Positions 57,014-64,000 of a stretch of 64,000 bases of DNA are shown in pieces. The translations under genes and the position numbers were made by a program. How positions within the stretch are numbered: the first letter of the stretch is position 1; each line of letters begins with the position of its first letter. The notes beneath the pieces are model-generated. The model worked only from the letters and a program-made list of their open reading frames with translations. It was not told where the DNA came from and ran no database searches. The stretch comes from JBDIAG01 sp963835085 (GTDB lineage: Bacteria; Actinomycetota; Actinomycetes; Actinomycetales; CAWJMD01): the NCBI GenBank assembly GCA_963835085.1, contig CAWIED010000001.1, forward strand, positions 2,976,001 to 3,040,000, given 5' to 3'.

Positions 57014-58723
57014 GTGGGACATCTCGATATCAACGGCGTCGACTATCACCTCTCCGACGGCCGGGCGCTGCTGCGCGACGTCAACCTGCGGGTCGGCGAG
57101 GGGGCAAAGGTCGCCTTGATCGGGCCCAACGGCACCGGCAAGACCACGTTGACCCGGATCGTCAGCGGAGACCTGGCACCTCACGCCGGCACCGTGACGC
57201 GCACCGGCGGGCTGGGCGTGATGCGGCAGTTCATCGGCACAGTGCGCGACGACTCCACCGTTCGGGACCTACTGGTTTCCGTTGCACCAGAGTCGATTCG
57301 GGAAGCGGCCGCGGCCGTGGACGCGAGCGAGCTGGCAGTCATGGAGCATGATCTCGAGGCCGACCAACTGGCCTATGCACAGGCGCTGGCCGACTGGGCC
57401 GACCTGGGTGGCTACGACTACGAGACGCGATGGGACGTCTGCACCGTGGCCGCGCTGGGGGTGCCCTATGAGAAGTCCCAGTGGCGCAAGGTGCGAACCC
57501 TCTCGGGCGGCGAGCAGAAGCGACTGGTGCTGGAGGCGCTGCTGCGCGGCCCCGACGAGGTGTTGATCCTCGACGAACCCGACAACTACCTCGACGTGCC
57601 GGCCAAACGCTGGCTTGAGCAGCAGCTGCGGGCCTCGTCCAAGACTGTGCTCTTCATCAGCCACGACCGTGAACTGCTCAATCAGGTGGCCACCCGCGTG
57701 GCGACGCTCGAGCCCAACGCGGCGGGCGCCTCGGCGTGGGTGCACCCAGGCCCGTTCAGCAGCTATCAGCAGGCACGCGAAGACCGCAATGCACGGCTCG
57801 AAGAGCTGCTGCGCCGGTGGGACGAGGAACACGCCAAGCTGAAGGAGCTCGTGCAGACGCTCAAGACCAAGTCGGCATTCAACGACGGCCTGGCCTCGCG
57901 TTACCAGGCCGCCCAGACCCGGTTGCGCAAGTTCGAGCAAGCCGGGACGCCCGAGAAGGTGCCGCTGCGCCAGCAGGTGCGAATGCGGTTGGAGGGTGGG
58001 CGCACCGCGAAGCGAGCCGTGACCTGCCAGCAGCTGCAACTGTCCAGCGGCGGCGACGGAACGGACAGCACCGTGCTCATGCAGCCCTTCGATCTGGAGA
58101 TCTGGTTCGGCGAGCGGGTGGCGATTCTGGGCAGCAACGGCTCCGGCAAGTCGCACTTCGTGCGGCTCCTGGCCGGCGGCGGCAGCGACCCCGATCTGGA
58201 GCATCAGCCGGTGGGTGACGTGCGACCCGAACCGGTCGTGCATCAAGGCGTGGCAAAGCTTGGCGCCCGAGTGCGGCCTGGCTGGTTTGCCCAGACCCAC
58301 CAGCACACGTCACTGCAAGGCCGCACGCTGCTCGACATCCTGCATCGAGGCGACGAACACCGCCCCGGACGCGGCCGCGAGCAGGCAGCCAAGGCACTCG
58401 ACCGGTACGGGTTGGCGGACGCTGGCGAGCAGGCTTTCGACACTCTCTCCGGCGGCGAGCAGGCGCGCTTTCAGATTCTGTTGCTGGAGCTCAGCGGCGC
58501 GACCCTGCTGCTCTTGGACGAGCCCACCGACAACCTCGACCTGCATTCGGCCGAGGCCCTCGAAGATGCTCTCGACAACTTCGAGGGCACGGTGCTCGCA
58601 GTAACCCACGACCGTTGGTTCGCCCGGGAGTTCGATCGCTTCCTGGTTTTCGGCCACGACGGGCGGGTCTACGAAGCCAGCGAGCCCAACTGGGAGGAGA
58701 CTCGGGTGCAGCGCAGGCGCTGA
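57014..58723 (+). CDS. ABC-F family ATPase
   Basis: The 569-residue protein has two ABC domains and no membrane segments, the ABC-F layout. Domain 1 has Walker A 'LIGPNGTGKTTLTRI', signature 'TLSGGEQKRLVLEALL' and Walker B 'VLILDEPDNYLD'. A charged linker follows ('EELLRRWDEEHAKLKELV'). Domain 2 has 'ILGSNGSGKSHFVRLL', 'TLSGGEQARFQILLLEL' and 'LLLLDEPTDNLD'. ABC-F proteins act on the ribosome in translation control or antibiotic resistance; which one cannot be told here. The GTG start at 57014 gives 'VGHLDINGVDYHLSDGRALL'. It lies 90 bp after the right palindrome of cassette 2. Confidence 0.92.
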   Translation: MGHLDINGVDYHLSDGRALLRDVNLRVGEGAKVALIGPNGTGKTTLTRIVSGDLAPHAGTVTRTGGLGVMRQFIGTVRDDSTVRDLLVSVAPESIREAAAAVDASELAVMEHDLEADQLAYAQALADWADLGGYDYETRWDVCTVAALGVPYEKSQWRKVRTLSGGEQKRLVLEALLRGPDEVLILDEPDNYLDVPAKRWLEQQLRASSKTVLFISHDRELLNQVATRVATLEPNAAGASAWVHPGPFSSYQQAREDRNARLEELLRRWDEEHAKLKELVQTLKTKSAFNDGLASRYQAAQTRLRKFEQAGTPEKVPLRQQVRMRLEGGRTAKRAVTCQQLQLSSGGDGTDSTVLMQPFDLEIWFGERVAILGSNGSGKSHFVRLLAGGGSDPDLEHQPVGDVRPEPVVHQGVAKLGARVRPGWFAQTHQHTSLQGRTLLDILHRGDEHRPGRGREQAAKALDRYGLADAGEQAFDTLSGGEQARFQILLLELSGATLLLLDEPTDNLDLHSAEALEDALDNFEGTVLAVTHDRWFAREFDRFLVFGHDGRVYEASEPNWEETRVQRRR

Positions 58724-58771
58724 GGGCAGCGGGTGACTGCAGGGCACAGGTCGCCCGCTAAGGTCCGGGCC

Positions 58772-59833
58772 ATGGACGCCCTTGACCTGCCCACGCCCTT
58801 CGTCGCTGTCGACCGCCAGGTGATGGTGGCCAATATCGCGCGGATGGCCAAGCATGCGACGTCATTGGGCATGGCCCTGCGTCCGCATGCCAAGACCCAC
58901 AAGAGCGCGGCCATCGCGCGCCGACAACTCGAGGCCGGCGCGGTCGGGTTGACGGTGGCCACCATCTCGCAGGCGCGGGCTTTCGCCCGGTTCGGCTTCG
59001 ACGATCTGTTCATCGCCTTTCCGCTGTGGATCGATCACGACCGTTCGCACAGTCTCGGCCACCTGCTGGAAGACGCCACGGTGCGGGTGGGCTTGGACTC
59101 CGTCGAAGCCGTCGGTCCGCTGGCGCAGTTCGCCGGGGAACGACTTAGCGTGGCCGTCGAGGTCGACAGCGGGCATCATCGCAGTGGCGTGGCACCGGAT
59201 CGGGCCGGGCACGTGGCCGCCGCTGCCGCCGACGCGGGCCTTGAGGTGGCGGGGGTGTTCTCCTTTCCCGGCCACTCCTATGCACCCGGTGCGGGGCCTG
59301 AGATCGCCAGGCAGGAGGCGGCTGCGCTGGCGACGGCCGCTGAGTCGTTGCGCGAACGCGGCATCGAGTCCGCAGTCGTCAGTGGCGGTTCGACACCGAG
59401 CGTTGCCGCCACGAGTGGGGGCGTGCTGAACGAAATCCGGCCTGGGGTCTATGTTTTCGGCGACGCCCAGCAGTGGGAGCTCGGCACCTGCACGCCCGAT
59501 CAGATTGCCCTGACCGTGCACGCGACCGTGGTCTCGCACGCCGGGGGACGGCTTGTCCTCGATTCCGGCAGCACCGTTCTGGGCTCTGATCGCGCACCCT
59601 GGGCGAGCGGCAACGGACGGCTGATCGACTATCCGGACGCGCGGATCGTGCTGCTATCGGAGCACCACGCCGTGGCCGAGCTGCCCGGACCCCTGCCGGC
59701 GTTGGGATCTCGAGTGCGCGTAGTGCCGAACCACGTGTGCGTGTGCGTCAACAATGTGGACACCCTGGTGGTCATGGACGGTGGCGAGCCCGGCGACAAT
59801 TGGCCCGTCATCGCGCGCGGTGCGATCACCTGA
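58772..59833 (+). CDS. D-threonine aldolase/D-serine dehydratase-like PLP enzyme
   Basis: The 353-residue fold-type III PLP enzyme has the PLP Lys in 'LRPHAKTHKSAAIARRQL' near residue 40, an alanine-racemase-like barrel ('VEVDSGHHRSGVAP', 'SGGSTPS'), and the C-terminal metal site 'VPNHVCVCVNN' (His and Cys) of the DSD1/D-threonine aldolase family. It would cleave or deaminate a D-beta-hydroxy amino acid; the exact substrate is open. The ATG at 58772 begins 'MDALDLPTPFVAVDR'. It lies 48 bp after the ABC-F gene on the same strand, so it may share its transcript. Confidence 0.88.
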   Translation: MDALDLPTPFVAVDRQVMVANIARMAKHATSLGMALRPHAKTHKSAAIARRQLEAGAVGLTVATISQARAFARFGFDDLFIAFPLWIDHDRSHSLGHLLEDATVRVGLDSVEAVGPLAQFAGERLSVAVEVDSGHHRSGVAPDRAGHVAAAAADAGLEVAGVFSFPGHSYAPGAGPEIARQEAAALATAAESLRERGIESAVVSGGSTPSVAATSGGVLNEIRPGVYVFGDAQQWELGTCTPDQIALTVHATVVSHAGGRLVLDSGSTVLGSDRAPWASGNGRLIDYPDARIVLLSEHHAVAELPGPLPALGSRVRVVPNHVCVCVNNVDTLVVMDGGEPGDNWPVIARGAIT

Positions 59834-59918
59834 GGTGCGTCGTCGCCAGCGTTGGATGTCTGGAATCAGTGCCCCGGTGCATGCCAGGGCCGCAGTGAGC
59901 CGCGCTTGACGTCAGGGT

Positions 59919-60347
59919 CTAGGCACGGGCTTCGGCCGGGGCGAGATAGGCATCGCTCTCGGCGAGGGTGGTCGACGTCCACCCCTGCAGCCCCTCCTGC
60001 ACGAACGCGAGCCCGGTGCCGGGCGAGACCACCCAGAGGGTGTCGAGGTCCGACTCCCAGGTGATCTTGGGCGCCGGACGTTCGGGCAGCAGTGCGTCGC
60101 TCCGAAAGACCACGGCGCCGGAATTGTCGAGCACCACGGGCCGCCAGCAGCGAACTCCGTCGGCAGCGGCGTCGATCTCGATCTTGGCGAGGAACCTGCC
60201 AGACGGCGATCGCACACCGTGCCGCGCCCGGACCCGTCGCGTATCCGGATGACGGGCAGAGACGACCGCGACAGCCACCAGGGAGATAACCGCTCCCGTG
60301 ACGGTCACAGCCCGCATGAAGAACTCGCGACGAGGGTCCGACGCCAT
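59919..60347 (-). CDS. Hypothetical membrane-anchored protein
   Basis: The 142-residue protein is not recognised. An N-terminal 'DPRREFFMRAVTVTGAVISL' looks like a signal anchor with a weak twin-arginine flavour (helix about 11-31). The rest is a compact beta-rich domain ('SPSGRFLAKIEIDAAADG', 'DLDTLWVVSPGTGLAFV') that could face outside the membrane. The ATG at 60347 is chosen by the signal anchor; 89 upstream open codons are Arg/Pro-rich and unlikely. It stands alone between the D-threonine aldolase-like gene and hppA. Confidence 0.6.
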   Translation of the reverse strand: MASDPRREFFMRAVTVTGAVISLVAVAVVSARHPDTRRVRARHGVRSPSGRFLAKIEIDAAADGVRCWRPVVLDNSGAVVFRSDALLPERPAPKITWESDLDTLWVVSPGTGLAFVQEGLQGWTSTTLAESDAYLAPAEARA

Positions 60348-60640
60348 AGGGAAGCCGTCCTTAGGTGGAGCCTGAAATCTGGGCCTGATTATTGACGATA
60401 CGCGCCTGCGGTCGCCAGCCCCACTTCTACGACTCGCCCGGTTTTCCTGGGTCTGCGTCGGCGGCCCAAAGTCTGGCCCCTGCTCACTGATCAACCGGGG
60501 TTCTGACCTAGCTCGTGCTGGACGAGTCGATGTGCAGCGTGCGTGGCCCTGAAAACGACGGCCGCCACCCGCCGTGTCCCCTGGTTCGGGGCAAGGGCGG
60601 ATGGCGGCTGTCAACGTATGGCGGGACGGCCCGGAACCAC

Positions 60641-62968
60641 TCAGGCGGTGACCGACTCGGTAGCTGTCGAATCGGCCTGGTCGCTGATGGCGCCGCCGCG
60701 ACGCTTCGACACCGTGACCGCGACCACGATGATGATGAACGCGACGCCCGCGATGATGCCGCGCAGCATCGGGTTGTTGCCGGTGCCGACCGACAGCGTG
60801 ACCACCGCAGGAGCGATGAGCACGGCCACGAGGTTCATGACCTTGATCAGCGGGTTGATGGCCGGGCCTGCGGTGTCCTTGAACGGGTCGCCCACCGTGT
60901 CGCCGATGACCGTCGCGGCGTGTGCGTCGGAACCCTTGCCACCGTAGAGGCCGTCTTCCACGAGCTTCTTGGCGTTGTCCCAGGCGCCGCCGGAGTTGGC
61001 GAGGAAGATCGCCATCAGCACGCCGCAGCCGATGGCTCCGGCGAGGTAGCCGGCCAGCGGGCCGACGCCGAGCCCGAAGCCCACGGCGATGGGAGCCATG
61101 GCCGCGAGCAGGCCGGGAGTGGCCAGCTCACGCAGGGAGTCGCGGGTGCAGATGTCGACGACGCGACCGTACTCGGGCTTCTCGGTGCCGGCCATGATGC
61201 CGGGGTGTTCGCGGAACTGGCGACGCACCTCGAAGACGATGGCGCCTGCCGCCCGGGTAACCGCGTCGATCGCCAGCCCGGAGAACAGGAAGACGACGGC
61301 TGCACCGATCATCAGACCCACGAGCACGCCGGGGCTCGACACCTCGTAGAGGAACGAGGTGCCCGCATCGGCCAGGCTCACGCCCTTGGAGGCCAGTGCG
61401 CTGCTGACGGCATCCTGGTAGGAGCCGAAGAGTGCCGTGGCGGCGAGTACTGCGGTGGCGATGGCAATGCCCTTGGTGATGGCCTTGGTGGTGTTACCCA
61501 CAGCGTCGAGCTCGGTGAGGATCTTGGCGCCCTCGCCGTCCACATCGCCGCTCATCTCCGCGATGCCCTGCGCGTTGTCGCTCACCGGGCCGAAGGTGTC
61601 CATGGCGACGATGACGCCCACCGTGGTGAGCAGGCCGCAGCCGGCCAGCGCGATGAGGAAGAGCGACAGCACGATTGAGCCGCCACCCAGCAGGAAGGCG
61701 ACGTAGACCGCAGCGGCAATGATGACGGCGGTGTAGACGGCCGACTCGAAGCCGACGCCGATGCCGGAAAGCACCACCGTGGCGGGGCCGGTGAGCGAGG
61801 TGCGGGCCACGTTCTGGGTGGGTGCCGACTCGGTGCCGGTGAAGTAGCCGGTGAGCCAGAGGATGATGCCCGCCAGGATGATGCCGAGGCAGACAGCGGC
61901 CGTGGCGATGAGGCGTGGATCCCCGGGCAGAGCCGCGATGTCGGCCTTGACGCCGGTGAGGCGCGAGAAGCTCGACGGCAGGTACACGAACGCGGCCACG
62001 GCGGAGACGACGGCCGAGACCACAGCGGAGATGTAGAACGAGCGGTTGATGGCCGACAGGCCTGACTCGCCGTGGCGGGCCTTGGTGATGAACACCCCGA
62101 GCACGGCCGTCAAGGCACCGATGGCGGGCACGATGAGCGGGAAGACCAGGCCCTGGGAGCCGAAGGCTGCCTTGCCGAGGATGAGGGCGGCCACGAGCGT
62201 GACCGCGTACGACTCGAACAGGTCGGCGGCCATGCCCGCGCAGTCGCCGACGTTGTCGCCGACGTTGTCGGCGATGGTGGCCGCATTGCGCGGGTCGTCC
62301 TCGGGAATGCCCGCCTCGACCTTGCCCACGAGGTCGGCGCCAACATCGGCGGCCTTGGTGAAGATGCCGCCGCCGACGCGCATGAACATGGCGAGCAGTG
62401 CGGCACCGAAGCCGAACCCTTCGAGTACGGCCGGGGCATCACCGCGGTAGATGACGACCACGATGGCGGCGCCCAGCAGCCCGAGGCCCACGGTAGCCAT
62501 CCCCACGACGCCGCCGGTGCGGAAGGCGATGCGCATGCCCTCGTCACGACCCGACTCGCGGGCAGCTGCTGCGACTCGGACGTTGGCCCGGACTGCCAGC
62601 GACATGCCCAGGTAACCGATGGAAGCCGAGAACAAGGCCCCCACCACGAAGAAGATGCTGCGGCCGATACGGATGCCGCCAGTGTCGGCCGGCAGCAGGA
62701 ACAGCAGCGCGAAGACGAGGACGACGAAGATACCGAGGGTGCGGAACTGCCGGTTGAGGTAGGCGCTTGCCCCCTCTTGGACCGCCCGGCCGATCTCCTG
62801 CATCTTGATGGTGCCTTCCCCGGCGGCAAGCACCTGGGAGCGGAAGACCACGGCCATGATCAGGGCGATGACACCGATGGCCGCGACCACCAGCACCAAG
62901 GTGAGGTTGCCTCCCACCACTTCGACCACCGCCGCCCCAGTTTCAGGCACGGCTACGACACTCGACAT
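60641..62968 (-). CDS. hppA: Membrane proton-translocating pyrophosphatase
   Basis: The 775-residue, roughly 16-helix H+-PPase couples PPi hydrolysis to proton export. The catalytic segment 'DVGADLVGKVEAGIPEDDPR' with 'NVGDNVGDCAGMAADLFESY' is complete. The segment 'GNTTKAITKGIAIATAVLA' has Lys where K+-dependent enzymes have Ala, so it should be K+-independent. A C-terminal extension ends in 'SKRRGGAISDQ'. The start is ATG 62968. Its neighbours, STAS upstream and (beyond an accessory block) the methyltransferase and topA, follow a common actinobacterial order. Confidence 0.97.
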   Translation of the reverse strand: MSSVVAVPETGAAVVEVVGGNLTLVLVVAAIGVIALIMAVVFRSQVLAAGEGTIKMQEIGRAVQEGASAYLNRQFRTLGIFVVLVFALLFLLPADTGGIRIGRSIFFVVGALFSASIGYLGMSLAVRANVRVAAAARESGRDEGMRIAFRTGGVVGMATVGLGLLGAAIVVVIYRGDAPAVLEGFGFGAALLAMFMRVGGGIFTKAADVGADLVGKVEAGIPEDDPRNAATIADNVGDNVGDCAGMAADLFESYAVTLVAALILGKAAFGSQGLVFPLIVPAIGALTAVLGVFITKARHGESGLSAINRSFYISAVVSAVVSAVAAFVYLPSSFSRLTGVKADIAALPGDPRLIATAAVCLGIILAGIILWLTGYFTGTESAPTQNVARTSLTGPATVVLSGIGVGFESAVYTAVIIAAAVYVAFLLGGGSIVLSLFLIALAGCGLLTTVGVIVAMDTFGPVSDNAQGIAEMSGDVDGEGAKILTELDAVGNTTKAITKGIAIATAVLAATALFGSYQDAVSSALASKGVSLADAGTSFLYEVSSPGVLVGLMIGAAVVFLFSGLAIDAVTRAAGAIVFEVRRQFREHPGIMAGTEKPEYGRVVDICTRDSLRELATPGLLAAMAPIAVGFGLGVGPLAGYLAGAIGCGVLMAIFLANSGGAWDNAKKLVEDGLYGGKGSDAHAATVIGDTVGDPFKDTAGPAINPLIKVMNLVAVLIAPAVVTLSVGTGNNPMLRGIIAGVAFIIIVVAVTVSKRRGGAISDQADSTATESVTA

Positions 62969-63273
62969 TCGTCCTCCTCGACGGCACTGCAGGAATGGGG
63001 TGGAAATGTCCGAGCCCCCTGTTGGGCGGGGAGTCTACGCAGAGCGACGTGACGAGCCGAGAGGCGGTTAGGCAGATGTGCGTTGGGTCACAAAGATGGT
63101 CGGACAGACCAAAACCGTTCGAGACGGACCCGTGCTTGGACGCACAGCCGGACCTGTTGGACGCACCGTCGGACCTGACCGGGAGGACCCGAAGCCCCGA
63201 TGCACTGCGCGCGAGCGCACCCTCTGGACGGACCTTCATGCGCGTAGAGCCCGGCTCCGCCCACCCGGGTTAC
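62969..63273. other. 305-bp gap between hppA and STAS with a 21-bp tandem repeat
   Basis: No gene is visible. Two adjacent 21-bp units (63136-63156, 63157-63177; 19/21 identical, beginning TTGGACGCAC) lie in the middle. The hppA promoter is expected near 62980-63080 but no clear consensus stands out. Confidence 0.6.
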
Positions 63274-63615
63274 TCAGACCTGGGACGAGAGTGCGGCAGC
63301 GACCGAGTCGTGGATGGGGAAGACCTTGGTGAGACCGGTGATGCGGAAGACCTTGAGGATCTTCTCCGAGGTGCACACCAGATGCAGCGAGCCGTCGTGC
63401 TGGCGGACCTTCTTCAGGCCGCCCACGAGCACACCCAGGCCTGTGGAGTCGAGGAAGTCGACGCCCTCCATGTCGACGATGAGCTGGTGCTGGCCCTCTC
63501 CGACGAGCTCGTTGAGCTTCTCGCGCAGCACAGGGGCTGTGTAGACGTCGATCTCGCCGCCGACGGTGACGATCGTGCGTCCGTCCTGCTCCCGGCTCGT
63601 GACGGAAAGGTCCAC
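63274..63615 (-). CDS. STAS-domain anti-sigma factor antagonist
   Basis: The 113-residue single STAS domain has the phosphorylatable Ser in 'VDFLDSTGLGVLVGGLKKV' and the SpoIIAA/RsbV/BldG-type 'TVGGEIDVYTAPVLREKL'. Such proteins release a sigma factor from its anti-sigma kinase when unphosphorylated. The GTG at 63615 is preferred: GGAG lies 7 bp upstream and it yields the common 'MDLSVTSRE' type N-terminus. A TTG four codons earlier is possible. No kinase partner is adjacent, but it lies upstream of hppA, as BldG-type genes do in Streptomyces. Confidence 0.92.
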   Translation of the reverse strand: MDLSVTSREQDGRTIVTVGGEIDVYTAPVLREKLNELVGEGQHQLIVDMEGVDFLDSTGLGVLVGGLKKVRQHDGSLHLVCTSEKILKVFRITGLTKVFPIHDSVAAALSSQV

Positions 63616-63944
63616 GTTCAACTCCAACTCCTCCGAGCACTGTCACCGTGCCTACCCCGAGGGCGGGGAAAGCCAAGCCGCGCTATCAAACTGTCTTACC
63701 GGGTATTCAATCATCCCGACGGGCGTCGATGCGACGCGACGAGGGGGCCGGACGGGTGCGCATTCGGCTATGACCGGCCTGGCGGGGCGCCAACCGGGCC
63801 GTCCGGTTGGGCACCACCAGTGTTACGTGAGGACACGCAAGCTCGTTGGAAGTAGCCTGAATCTGACGAAGTGATCCCGGGTACGAGTTAGCCCCCCGGC
63901 ATAAACGTCACCACGCTCGCCCAGAGGAAGTGGGGTACGTCGCG
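63616..63944. other. 329-bp divergent intergenic region
   Basis: No gene is visible. It separates the STAS gene from a divergent membrane-protein gene. An AT-richer patch near 63685-63715 is the likely STAS promoter area (minus-strand TTGAAT, 17 bp, GATAGC); this is weak. Confidence 0.45.
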
Positions 63945-64000
63945 ATGATTGTCTTCGGACTGCTGCTGTTGCTGCTAGTTGCCGCTGTGGTTGTGATCAT
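63945..64000 (+). CDS. Start of a membrane protein (truncated by window end)
   Basis: The ATG at 63945 opens 'MIVFGLLLLLLVAAVVVII', a hydrophobic stretch that is a membrane helix or signal peptide; the frame runs off the window. GAGGAAG lies upstream ('CAGAGGAAGTGGGG'). Function cannot be told from 18 residues. Confidence 0.6.
   Translation, partial: MIVFGLLLLLLVAAVVVI

Noticed and set aside
59856..59920. Sixth copy of the TGTCC palindrome family
   Set aside because: TGTCTGGAATCAGTG resembles a left arm and a TGAGCC follows near the expected place, but there is no matching right arm. At best it is a decayed fragment.

Overview
The window is GC-rich, densely coded chromosomal DNA from an actinobacterium (Actinomycetota). 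The pointers are: the order tilS-hpt-ftsH-folE-folP-folB-folK-DUF3180 on one strand; a DUF2342 zincin beside dacB; a major-facilitator/thymidylate kinase fusion next to holB and a PSP1-domain gene; topA followed by a methyltransferase, hppA and a STAS protein; many GTG starts; and ATGA or GTGA stop-start overlaps. I cannot fix the family or genus from sequence alone.

Layout. 1-5.1 kb: the end of a TIM-barrel isomerase, a DUF2520 protein, a MidA/NDUFAF7-type methyltransferase, and a divergent WYL regulator/AlkA-like glycosylase pair. 5.2-11.6 kb: peptide deformylase, a DDAH-like hydrolase with a divergent Lrp regulator, two coupled bacterial PH-domain membrane proteins, an orphan NuoD-like protein and an FMN reductase. 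11.8-22.1 kb, minus strand: the folate operon under ftsH, then hpt, tilS, a zincin and dacB. 22.2-24.3 kb: ppa, a GNAT gene, a transglutaminase-like protein and tRNA-Thr(CGU). 24.4-31.0 kb, minus strand: MFS-tmk, holB, PSP1/RicT-like and a secreted tripeptidyl-peptidase-type hydrolase. 31.2-48.6 kb: accessory DNA with an agmatinase/NCS1 permease/nitrilase operon (nitrilase frameshifted), a Pls/PosA-type (poly-lysine synthetase-like) NRPS with an M1 peptidase, a CDGSH protein, a MarR-regulated efflux pump, a GH15 enzyme, pobA and a DUF559 cassette. 48.7-53.3 kb: topA and a methyltransferase. 53.3-60.3 kb: a second accessory block with an alditol oxidase, hydroxypyruvate isomerase, a second DUF559 cassette, an ABC-F protein and a D-threonine aldolase-like enzyme. 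60.6-64 kb: hppA, STAS and the start of a membrane protein.

The strongest unexplained signal is a family of five 89-91 bp imperfect palindromes. They have 17-20 bp terminal inverted repeats beginning TGTCC and ending GGACA, and a central TGAGCAC-type core. Two pairs tightly bracket two paralogous genes with an AbiEi-like N-terminus and a DUF559 (Vsr-like nuclease fold) C-terminus; the fifth stands alone in the tmk-holB-PSP1 operon. Each gene's two flanking palindromes match each other better than they match the other cassette's. This looks like a nuclease-linked repeat cassette, comparable in architecture to RAYT/REPIN systems but with a different enzyme. A second family is an exact 16-7-16 hairpin found three times at gene 3' ends. 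Short in-frame tandem repeats also occur in a PH-domain protein, FolB and TilS.
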